DNA from: Candidatus Bathyarchaeota archaeon
Lineage (GTDB): Archaea; Thermoproteota; Bathyarchaeia; Bathyarchaeales; UBA233
Assembly (NCBI GenBank): GCA_007050895.1
Contig: SMYP01000071.1
Location: forward strand, 1 to 6,329
Direction of reading: 5' to 3'
DNA length: 6,329 bases
The translations under genes and the position numbers were made by a program. The notes below the pieces were generated by a model. That model ran no database searches and had not been told where the DNA came from. It was given only the letters and a program-made list of their open reading frames with translations. Positions 1-5,605 of the stretch are shown here, one piece after another. Numbering within the stretch: the stretch's first letter is position 1; every line of letters begins with the position of its first letter.

Positions 1-1496
1 TTGGTTGCTCCTACATATTCCACAGTAACAGAACCATCTAGCCATGTAGAGGGTGCGTCCCACCATTTGTCGAATATCGTTGAGCCAATAGAAGTGGAGC
101 TAGCAGTCAAGCCCTCAATGTTTAATGCCCAGACTCTAACATCTGTTTGATTGAAGGATATCGCAACCACTCTGTCAGGATAGATCTTTGTTGTTTCGGC
201 GAAGAGTCCAGTGCTGAAAGGTGTCAGGCCCGCTGGAATTGTTACGTTCCAAGTATAGGCTCTAGGATCTGATGCATTAATGGTTGATCCGTGAACAAGG
301 TTTCCTCCCCAGAAGTTACCCCAGCTGCCAGCAGTTGTAAGATCAATCGCAAAGCCAGGGGCTGTTTGTCCAGCTGCGGTCGAATTCCAAAGCGCCATCC
401 AACGATTCTCATAGTCTATTTGATAGATGAGGATTTCACCGCTTGGACCCCAGACGCGCGTTCCAGAAGGCATATCTATCATCGTGTAAATCCATTGACC
501 ACTGAAAGGATCATAAGCCTTCCAAGTTGAGCCGCCAGTTGTATCCCAAAGGTACGTATATACGCCGTCATAGTTGAAGCTGTTGAAGTAAAAGACTTGT
601 CCAAAAGACAGATAAGTATTGTTTATGCGCCAAAGCTCTTCTCCAGTACGAAGATCAAGCGCAACAATTCCACGCGAACCTGCATATTCATCGTCTTTGT
701 TGTAATAGAGAATACCATTTAGTATCACTGAATTTATGAAATAGCCTGAGTACGCGTCACCAGTTTCAGATCCGGCTGGAACCATCCCAGGACCCAATAA
801 GCCTCCAGCTAAGCCACCCGTAGTCAACGGTTTTGCCCACAACACGTGGGCCGTCTCTGGCGCGTCATCATTGTACAGTACAAACGAGTTGGGGGGTCTC
901 TCAACCCAGTTTCCTGCAATTGAATACCATGATCTGAGCTGTGGATCAACCGGACGAGACCAGTACTCCGTCGGCAGAGGCAACCCAGGATATGGGGGCA
1001 GCGGTTCTTCCTGAACGACAAGCTCCAATGTATCACTTTGTGCAGCTTTAACTACAGTATCTGTTGTGAGCATAACACCTCTTTGAAAATCAAAGTAGGT
1101 TTGCGGAAATTTTTGCTCAGGGAAGTATGACTTCAATTTATATAAGCCAGCTTCATTAGGTACAAACTCTACAGCTGAACCGCCTGTGGAGTCTGTTTTT
1201 AGATTTGATAAAGTTTGAGTGGTGCCATCTGGTTTTTCTATTGTTACTGAAAGACCCGTCCAACTATCCTGGGGATATCCTAATTGTTGCAGAACCCCGT
1301 AGCGTAATAACACTTCCTCTCCAACTCCCACGGGATTGGGAATAGCATCTATAAAGGCAAAGGTGGTTAACGAGGTTAGTTCTTGACCTTGCACAGCAGA
1401 TATTGACATAATAAGTGAGACTGCTAATATCAAAATTAGACAGCTAGTCAGTAATTTCTTAGTTTCTAGCGCTCTTTTTTCGATTAGTATGTTCAT
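1..1496 (-). CDS. Secreted PQQ-like beta-propeller surface protein (C-terminus cut by window edge)
   Basis: The frame is open from an ATG at 1496 to base 1, giving 498 residues with no stop, so the C-terminus lies outside. Residues 1-37 look like a signal peptide: a basic stretch (K7, R8, K13, K14), a hydrophobic core at about 15-35, and a plausible cleavage after V-Q-G (35-37). Residues about 44-128 look like a beta-sandwich, with the pattern IPNPVGVGEEV, then KPDGTTQTL, TDSTGG, and VPNEAGLY followed by FPEQ. A YWSRP motif at 178-182 opens the propeller part, and ALDLRTGEELW at 279-289 is a classic PQQ/quinoprotein-type blade motif. Five N-glycosylation sequons (NNT, NST, NAS, NVT, NQT) lie in the C-terminal half, fitting an extracellular protein. 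No catalytic residues are recognised. A binding or cell-surface structural role is inference. The start is supported by a Shine-Dalgarno and a TATA box. Confidence 0.85.
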   Translation of the reverse strand, partial: MNILIEKRALETKKLLTSCLILILAVSLIMSISAVQGQELTSLTTFAFIDAIPNPVGVGEEVLLRYGVLQQLGYPQDSWTGLSVTIEKPDGTTQTLSNLKTDSTGGSAVEFVPNEAGLYKLKSYFPEQKFPQTYFDFQRGVMLTTDTVVKAAQSDTLELVVQEEPLPPYPGLPLPTEYWSRPVDPQLRSWYSIAGNWVERPPNSFVLYNDDAPETAHVLWAKPLTTGGLAGGLLGPGMVPAGSETGDAYSGYFINSVILNGILYYNKDDEYAGSRGIVALDLRTGEELWRINNTYLSFGQVFYFNSFNYDGVYTYLWDTTGGSTWKAYDPFSGQWIYTMIDMPSGTRVWGPSGEILIYQIDYENRWMALWNSTAAGQTAPGFAIDLTTAGSWGNFWGGNLVHGSTINASDPRAYTWNVTIPAGLTPFSTGLFAETTKIYPDRVVAISFNQTDVRVWALNIEGLTASSTSIGSTIFDKWWDAPSTWLDGSVTVEYVGAT

Positions 1497-1500
1497 TTTT

Positions 1501-1509
1501 CCTTCTCCT
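1501..1509 (-). promoter_or_regulatory. Shine-Dalgarno of the propeller gene
   Basis: On the minus strand the sequence reads AGGAGAAGG followed by AAAA and the ATG at 1496. The GGAG core lies 8 bases before the start codon. It supports this ATG and shows that this transcript has a short leader, unlike the divergent gene at 1856. Confidence 0.7.
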
Positions 1510-1514
1510 GTTGA

Positions 1515-1523
1515 TTTGTGACT
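1515..1523 (+). promoter_or_regulatory. Half-site TTTGTGACT near the propeller gene transcription start
   Basis: TTTGTGACT at 1515-1523 is the exact reverse complement of AGTCACAAA at 1572-1580, which is the outer arm of the palindrome at 1555-1578. Similarity continues inward: about 14 of 17 positions match when the two are aligned in the same orientation. It falls at the predicted start of the propeller mRNA, where a bound repressor would block initiation. The regulator is unknown. Confidence 0.4.
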
Positions 1524-1540
1524 ATCTTTATTTTGTATAG

Positions 1541-1555
1541 TTTTTAAAAAATAAT
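1541..1555 (-). promoter_or_regulatory. Archaeal TATA-box promoter for the propeller gene
   Basis: On the minus strand an A/T-only run contains TTTTTTAAAAA, with TTTAAA at 1548-1543. It is centred about 49 bases before the ATG at 1496. With the usual archaeal spacing of about 25 bases, transcription would start near 1519-1520 and give a leader of roughly 23 bases carrying the Shine-Dalgarno. The run is A/T-rich enough that the exact box is uncertain. Confidence 0.5.
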
Positions 1556-1578
1556 GTGATTGTATGAATACAGTCACA
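1555..1578. promoter_or_regulatory. 24-bp near-perfect palindrome, candidate operator
   Basis: The arms 1555-1565 (TGTGATTGTAT) and 1568-1578 (ATACAGTCACA) pair at 10 of 11 positions around a 2-base centre; the only mismatch is 1560 against 1573. The site lies immediately upstream of the TATA box of the minus-strand propeller gene, where archaeal transcription factors commonly act on TBP/TFB recruitment. A related half-site at 1515-1523 lies on the other side of the TATA box. The identity of the regulator is not evident. Confidence 0.5.
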
Positions 1579-1580
1579 AA

Positions 1581-1797
1581 TAATCAAGGTAAGCTTCTAG
1601 TTTTTGAGTTGAAATATTTGATGACCATATTTAAAAAATCAAAAAGGGTACGTGGGATATGGGAAAAATCCTAAATCGAATCGAGCAGGCTAAAAATCCA
1701 ACGGATACTCACTATTAGCTAATAGGAACATGATGTCCTTGAAAAAACAAGACAACAGCAACGAAGCATTATGATTTGACTGGCTAAGCAGTTGCTT
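1581..1797. other. Non-coding part of the divergent intergenic region
   Basis: I see no convincing gene here. The only start-to-stop frames noted are a 17-codon one at 1621-1674 and a 14-codon one at 1730-1774, neither with a good ribosome site. There is an A/T run at 1627-1638 that could act as a weak TATA element on either strand, and a 14-bp palindrome at 1712-1725. No tRNA, C/D-box RNA or riboswitch pattern was recognised. The region could hold a long leader for the plus-strand operon if an upstream promoter is used. Confidence 0.5.
1712..1725. repeat. 14-bp perfect palindrome
   Basis: CTATTAGCTAATAG at 1712-1725 is its own reverse complement with no central gap. It lies about 110 bases upstream of the TATA box at 1823, so it is too far for a simple promoter-occluding operator. 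It could be a distal regulator site, or a chance A/T-rich palindrome. Confidence 0.4.
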
Positions 1798-1814
1798 TGC
1801 ATGCTCTGCATGCA
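1798..1814. promoter_or_regulatory. 17-bp inverted repeat upstream of the dph6-like promoter
   Basis: TGCATGC (1798-1804) and GCATGCA (1808-1814) are perfect 7-base arms around a TCT spacer. The site ends about 8 bases before the TATA box at 1823, directly next to the expected BRE. This is the position of an activator or repressor site in many archaeal promoters. Function is inferred from position and symmetry only. Confidence 0.45.
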
Positions 1815-1815
1815 T

Positions 1816-1830
1816 CACATCATATATAAG
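1816..1830 (+). promoter_or_regulatory. TATA-box promoter of the dph6-like/amidotransferase operon
   Basis: TATATAAG at 1823-1830 is a strong archaeal TATA box. Its centre is about 29 bases before the ATG at 1856, so transcription should begin within a few bases of the start codon and the mRNA should be leaderless or nearly so. The upstream BRE (1816-1822, CACATCA) is only a fair match. A weak purine stretch (AAAGGG) at 1844-1849 could be mistaken for a ribosome site but would mostly lie before the transcript start. Confidence 0.65.
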
Positions 1831-1847
1831 CCGGCTTTAGTCTAAAG
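1828..1847. promoter_or_regulatory. Two overlapping palindromes over the promoter start region
   Basis: AAGCCGGCTT at 1828-1837 is a perfect 10-bp palindrome that begins within the TATA box. It overlaps CTTTAG-T-CTAAAG at 1835-1847, a perfect 6-base-arm inverted repeat. Both lie between the TATA box and the ATG at 1856. A protein bound here would block TFB or polymerase loading, so a repressor operator is plausible. The signal is symmetry and position, with no known motif matched. Confidence 0.4.
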
Positions 1848-1855
1848 GGTAAGCA

Positions 1856-2536
1856 ATGAGATTGGGGGTTCTGTTTTCAGGCGGCAAAGACTCAACACTT
1901 GCCTTGCACAAAGCCGCAGAAAAGGAAAAAGTAGGCTGCTTAATCACTTTGGTTTCTGAGAACATAGAGAGCTTCATGTTCCACACGCCAAATATAGATT
2001 TGACTAGATTGCAGGCCAAAGCTTTGGGTTTACCGTTGATAATGAAGAGGACGGAAGGTAAACCTGAAGAGGAACTTAAAGACATGGAAGAAGCCATAGT
2101 AGAGGCCATTAAGGATTTTGAAGTAGATGGAGTTGTGACTGGCGCGGTGGAATCGGTCTACCAAGTGACGCGAATTCAGCAAATTTGCAATCATTTAGGC
2201 GTTTGGTGTGTGAATCCACTTTGGAAGAGAAACCAAAAAGCACTTCTGGAAGAAGTCGTGGCTGAAGGCTTCGAAGCAATAATTTCAGGCGTTTTTGCAT
2301 ATCCTCTTGATAAAGATTGGCTTGGAAAACGAATCACCGTAGAAGTCATAGAGAAGCTTGTAGCGCTAAGCGAAGAGTACGGGTTAAATCCTTCAGGGGA
2401 AGGCGGTGAAATAGAAACAACCGTTTTAGACGCTCCTTTATTTAAGAAGAAAATCAAGGTTCTAAATTTTGACGTGAAGGCACGGGGAAACTGCGGAGTT
2501 TTTAAAATAAAAAAGGCGGTCTTGACAAAAAAATGA
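1856..2536 (+). CDS. Diphthine--ammonia ligase-like PP-loop protein (Dph6/DUF71 family)
   Basis: This 226-residue protein belongs to the DUF71 PP-loop ATP-pyrophosphatases. In archaea and eukaryotes this family makes diphthamide by amidating diphthine on elongation factor 2, using ATP and ammonia (EC 6.3.1.14). The PP-loop SGGKDS is at residues 8-13. Family motifs follow in order: TGAVESVYQ at 95-103, the CVNPLWKRNQ segment at 118-127, and GEGGEIETTVLDAPLF at 181-196. Length is typical of the short, single-domain archaeal form, with no RidA-like extension. It is cytosolic, with no membrane segment. The ATG at 1856 fits a leaderless transcript from the TATA box at 1823. Its stop overlaps the next start by 4 bases, so the two are translationally coupled. 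Some DUF71 members are predicted to act in B12 salvage, so the diphthamide role is probable but not certain. Confidence 0.88.
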   Translation: MRLGVLFSGGKDSTLALHKAAEKEKVGCLITLVSENIESFMFHTPNIDLTRLQAKALGLPLIMKRTEGKPEEELKDMEEAIVEAIKDFEVDGVVTGAVESVYQVTRIQQICNHLGVWCVNPLWKRNQKALLEEVVAEGFEAIISGVFAYPLDKDWLGKRITVEVIEKLVALSEEYGLNPSGEGGEIETTVLDAPLFKKKIKVLNFDVKARGNCGVFKIKKAVLTKK

Positions 2537-3096
2537 TTCTTATCGTTGACATGAACTCTAAAGAAAACCCTTTCGGGTTTTTTGAATTTGTGTTGCCCAT
2601 AGTCTCAATCTCTGAAGAAATTGATGAATGCACTGTTAAACACTATCTTGAATTAAACGAGAAAAGCCTAAACGCATGCGACAAGATTATACTTTCAGGT
2701 AGTGCATTAAAAGACACCGTAACTTTTAATCAAACCGAGCGATTCAAATGGCTAAAAGGTTGCGATAAGCCAGTTTTAGGCATATGTGCTGGAATGCAAA
2801 CAATCGGTCTAATATTCGGTGGTCGATTGGAGAAGTGCCTTGAAATAGGTATGACGAAAATTGTGACCTCCAAGGAGAACATCTTGTTTTCTTCAACCTT
2901 GACCGTCTACGCGCTGCATAATTATGCACTTGTGCCTTCTGAAGATTTTGAGGTACTGGCTGAATCCCCAAGTTGCGTTCACGCAATAAGACATAATTGT
3001 AAAGATCTTTATGGGGTTCTGTTTCACCCTGAAGTCAGAAATAAAGAAATTTTGCAACGGTTTATTGAAACTTTTTCCGTTAACCGAAGAATATAA
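2533..3096 (+). CDS. Class I glutamine amidotransferase, GuaA-subunit-like
   Basis: This 187-residue protein is a stand-alone class I glutaminase domain, which releases ammonia from glutamine for a partner enzyme. The nucleophile elbow is GICAGMQ at 83-89 with Cys85, and the His/Glu pair is in FHPE at 164-167 (His165, Glu167), so the catalytic triad looks complete. IILSGSALKD at 52-61 sits where related enzymes have the SGG-P loop. Length matches the archaeal GMP synthase glutaminase subunit, but several landmarks differ. The N-terminal DNGGQ-like motif is absent, the elbow has GMQ rather than GHQ, and ALHNYAL (127-133) replaces the SHxDxV segment that I associate with GMP synthase glutaminases. 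The start overlaps the preceding stop (ATGA), with a weak GGCGGT at 2515-2520. Context suggests it feeds ammonia to the Dph6-like ligase; that pairing is inference. GMP synthase subunit A is the main alternative. Confidence 0.82.
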   Translation: MILIVDMNSKENPFGFFEFVLPIVSISEEIDECTVKHYLELNEKSLNACDKIILSGSALKDTVTFNQTERFKWLKGCDKPVLGICAGMQTIGLIFGGRLEKCLEIGMTKIVTSKENILFSSTLTVYALHNYALVPSEDFEVLAESPSCVHAIRHNCKDLYGVLFHPEVRNKEILQRFIETFSVNRRI

Positions 3097-3098
3097 AA
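3084..3098 (+). promoter_or_regulatory. BRE/TATA promoter of the Lon-like gene, overlapping the amidotransferase stop
   Basis: CCGAAGA followed by ATATAAAAC reads as a good archaeal BRE plus TATA box, with TATAAAA at 3092-3098. The amidotransferase stop codon (3094-3096) lies inside the box. Transcription would start near 3120, giving a leader of about 30 bases with a Shine-Dalgarno. The Lon-like gene can therefore be expressed independently of the upstream pair, though read-through is also possible because no terminator is visible. Confidence 0.6.
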
Positions 3099-3138
3099 CT
3101 AACACGTTACGTAAATTCTTAGCGACCAAGTATTATCA

Positions 3139-3146
3139 AAGGAGAT
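3139..3146 (+). promoter_or_regulatory. Shine-Dalgarno fixing the GTG start of the Lon-like gene
   Basis: AAGGAGAT at 3139-3146 precedes the GTG at 3150, with the GGAG core about 5 bases away. No in-frame ATG lies nearby, and the N-terminal protein sequence from this GTG already looks like the family's usual beginning, so the GTG is preferred over the TTG at 3156. Confidence 0.7.
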
Positions 3147-3149
3147 TGG

Positions 3150-5570
3150 GTGAATTTGGTTGTAGAACTACCTATTGAAAGTTTGAGAAAAACCTGCGCC
3201 GCTAGTGTTATACGCTGCAAAACAACTCAGGAATTGGTGCCCCTCCGTGAAATAATTGGACAAGAACGAGCTGTCAGAGCATTAAAGTTCGGCTTAGGGA
3301 TCAGAGATCAAGGTTTTAATATTTATGTGGCGGGTTATCCCGGAACAGGCAGGAAAACGGCTGTTAAGAACTTTGTGGAGGAAACCGCCAGTGTTGAAGC
3401 TGTGCCCCCTGATTGGTGCTACGTCAACAACTTTTCTGATCAGTACCAGCCAGGCGCAATACAGTTGCCCGCGGGAAAAGGGAAAAAATTTCAAGATGAC
3501 ATAAAAAACCTCATTGAAGCCATCAGAAACGCGCTTCCCAAAGCTTTTGAAAGTGACGATTACGCTGCAAGAAGAGAAGCCACGATTCGAGTTTTGGAGA
3601 ATCAGCGGAAAGAAGTAATCGATAGATTAAACGCAAAAGCGCAAGAAGAAGGCTTCATAATTCAAAGCACTCCCATAGGCTTGCTTCTTATTCCAGTGGT
3701 TAATGGTAAACCGCTCAAAGAAGAAGAGTTGCTAAACTTACCGCAGAATACAAGAGATCTGATTCAGGAAAAAAGAGGACGCTTGGAATCAGAGCTGAGA
3801 AACACAATGCGACAGTTTCGGGACATGGAACGCAAAATCCGTGAAGAACTTAAGAAGCTTAACAGAGATGTTGCACTCTATGCTATTGGTAACTTGGTAG
3901 AGGACATTATGGAGAAGTACAAGGCGCTTCCTGAAATCACTACTTATCTAAAGGCAATGCAGAATGACATTCTCGACAACATAGCACAATTCGTGAAAAA
4001 AGATGAACCTCAACAGCAAATTTCGTTTCCAATGCCTTGGATGAAAGAGGCATCTTTCAGAAAGTACAAGGTAAACGTGGTTGTTGACAACTCTGAACTG
4101 GAAGGTGCACCAGTTATAACAGAGTTTAATCCTACCTACCAGAATCTTTTCGGCACAACAGAGAAGGAAGCCCAGTTTGGCGCTTTAGTCACAGACTTTA
4201 CTATGATTCGAGGAGGATCTCTCCACAAAGCTAACAACGGCTACCTAATTATTCCGGTTGAAGAGTTACTTAGAAACCCTTTCTCCTACGAGGGCTTAAA
4301 AAGAGCTATTAGAGACGAGAAAATAGTAATTGAAGAGCCACAAGAACGGTTCGGCTTCATTAGCACCAAAAGCCTGAAGCCACAGCCGATTCCCTTGAAA
4401 GTCAAAGTAATTCTCATTGGCAACCCCTATCTATACCAGCAACTCTTCGCTTTGGATTTGGAGTTTACTGAGCTTTTCAAGGTCAAAGCTGAATTTGACA
4501 CAACCATGACTCGCACAGAAGAAAACGTGAAACGTTACGCAGCTTTTGTCTGCACAATCTGCAAGAAGGAAAGCTTGAAGCATCTTGACGGATCAGGACT
4601 GGCAAAACTGGTAGAGTATAGTCAGAGACTCGCTCAAGACCAGCAAAAGCTCTCCACACGATTTGCTGAAGTTGCAGACATAGTCCGCGAAGCGAATTTT
4701 TATGCCACACAGGAAAAAACGGAAGTTGTGACTTCGAGCCACGTAAAAAAGGCTATCGAAGAAAAAATTTACCGATCAAAGCTTATTCAAGAGAAAATTC
4801 AAGAAATGATCCATAGAGGAGTACTCCTAATTGACACATCCACGGAAAAAATTGGGCAAGTGAATGGCTTGTCCGTCATGGGTTTGGGCGACTTTGCATT
4901 CGGTAACCCCTCGCGCGTAACAACAAGCATAGGTTTGGGTCGCGAAGGCGTCATCGATATTGAGAGAGAAGCGAAAATGGGCGGTCCTATCCACACAAAA
5001 GGTGTGCTGATTTTGAGTGGCTACTTAAATGAAAAGTATGCTCAAGATAAACCACTGAGCCTCTCAGCTCGTCTTGTTTTTGAGCAGAATTATGGTGGCG
5101 TTGAAGGCGATAGTGCCTCGAGTACAGAGTTATATGCTATATTATCTGCGCTTTCTGGTTTGCCGATAAAGCAGAGCATAGCTGTAACTGGGTCTGTTAA
5201 CCAGAAGGGCGAGGTTCAAGCCATCGGCGGCGTGAACGAGAAGATTGAAGGATTCTTTGAAGTTTGTAAAGCCAAAGGCTTCACGGGCCAGCATGGAGTG
5301 ATGATACCAGCAAGTAACGTCCAAAACCTAATGCTAAAGGAAGAGGTAGTTGACGCTGTCAAAGCTGGAAAGTTCCACATTTATTCTGTCAAAACCATAG
5401 ATGAAGGCATAGAAGTACTCACGGGAACTAAAGCTGGCGAAAGGCGAAAAGATGGGACTTTCGAAAATGGAACTGTAAATTACAAAGTGAACAAGCAGCT
5501 TAAGAGTATGGCTGAAAAGCTTAAAGAATTTCCTTCTGACACTATAGGTCAAAAGAAGAGCGTAAGCTAA
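3150..5570 (+). CDS. Lon-family protease, AAA_32/LonC-like, soluble
   Basis: This 806-residue protein is a Lon-type serine protease with an N-terminal AAA+-like module. The order is: EIIGQERAVRALKFGLGI at 34-51; a P-loop-like GYPGTGRKT at 62-70; a long charged helical insertion at about 115-285, probably coiled coil; a Walker-B-like NGYLIIPVEELL at 363-374; a sensor-1-like VILIGNP at 420-426; and a helical lid with RFAEVADIVREA at 504-515. The Lon protease domain covers about 565-760, with Ser655 in GDSAS and Lys698 in GGVNEK, 43 residues apart as in classical Lon. The protease dyad is intact. The P-loop has Arg68 where Lys is expected, and Pro369 replaces the Walker B Asp, so ATP hydrolysis may be weak or absent. 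No membrane segment is seen, unlike the usual membrane-anchored archaeal LonB. Substrates are unknown; cytosolic protein quality control is inference. It starts with GTG and probably has its own promoter. Confidence 0.88.
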   Translation: MNLVVELPIESLRKTCAASVIRCKTTQELVPLREIIGQERAVRALKFGLGIRDQGFNIYVAGYPGTGRKTAVKNFVEETASVEAVPPDWCYVNNFSDQYQPGAIQLPAGKGKKFQDDIKNLIEAIRNALPKAFESDDYAARREATIRVLENQRKEVIDRLNAKAQEEGFIIQSTPIGLLLIPVVNGKPLKEEELLNLPQNTRDLIQEKRGRLESELRNTMRQFRDMERKIREELKKLNRDVALYAIGNLVEDIMEKYKALPEITTYLKAMQNDILDNIAQFVKKDEPQQQISFPMPWMKEASFRKYKVNVVVDNSELEGAPVITEFNPTYQNLFGTTEKEAQFGALVTDFTMIRGGSLHKANNGYLIIPVEELLRNPFSYEGLKRAIRDEKIVIEEPQERFGFISTKSLKPQPIPLKVKVILIGNPYLYQQLFALDLEFTELFKVKAEFDTTMTRTEENVKRYAAFVCTICKKESLKHLDGSGLAKLVEYSQRLAQDQQKLSTRFAEVADIVREANFYATQEKTEVVTSSHVKKAIEEKIYRSKLIQEKIQEMIHRGVLLIDTSTEKIGQVNGLSVMGLGDFAFGNPSRVTTSIGLGREGVIDIEREAKMGGPIHTKGVLILSGYLNEKYAQDKPLSLSARLVFEQNYGGVEGDSASSTELYAILSALSGLPIKQSIAVTGSVNQKGEVQAIGGVNEKIEGFFEVCKAKGFTGQHGVMIPASNVQNLMLKEEVVDAVKAGKFHIYSVKTIDEGIEVLTGTKAGERRKDGTFENGTVNYKVNKQLKSMAEKLKEFPSDTIGQKKSVS

Positions 5571-5605
5571 TATTTGTACACTCAGCTATCCTCATTGTAA
5601 TTAAC
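5571..5605. other. Short convergent gap without a clear terminator
   Basis: Thirty-five bases separate the stop of the Lon-like gene from the stop of the minus-strand cyclotransferase. I see neither a strong hairpin nor a convincing T-run on either strand, so the two transcripts probably overlap at their 3' ends. Confidence 0.5.

Noticed and set aside
291..530. Open frame of 79 codons on the plus strand
   Set aside because: It lies wholly inside the minus-strand propeller gene, has no ribosome site or family resemblance, and is an antisense shadow.
1555..1578. CRP/FNR-type site because of TGTGA ... TCACA
   Set aside because: The half-sites are 14 bases apart rather than 6, and a bacterial CRP site is not expected in an archaeon. 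It is kept only as an unassigned palindrome.
1627..1638. A/T run with TATTTAAA as an additional promoter
   Set aside because: The surrounding sequence gives no good BRE, and both neighbouring genes have better placed TATA boxes. It remains a weak alternative.
1621..1674. 17-codon frame (ATG at 1621) coding for a basic peptide
   Set aside because: No Shine-Dalgarno and no similarity recognised. It overlaps an A/T run and is too short to support.
1730..1774. 14-codon frame (ATG at 1730) that could be a leader peptide
   Set aside because: The AGGA before it is too close to the ATG, and the predicted promoter at 1823 lies downstream, so it would not be on the main transcript.
1837..2109. Open frame of 90 codons on the minus strand over the ligase start
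   Set aside because: Antisense to the well-supported Dph6-like gene. Its serine-rich sequence reflects the opposite-strand codons.
3150..5570. Canonical archaeal membrane-anchored LonB
   Set aside because: There are no hydrophobic membrane-spanning segments, and the long helical insertion and P-loop form fit the AAA_32/LonC-like group instead.
5571..5605. Bidirectional terminator between convergent genes
   Set aside because: No stable stem-loop or clear T-tract is visible on either strand.
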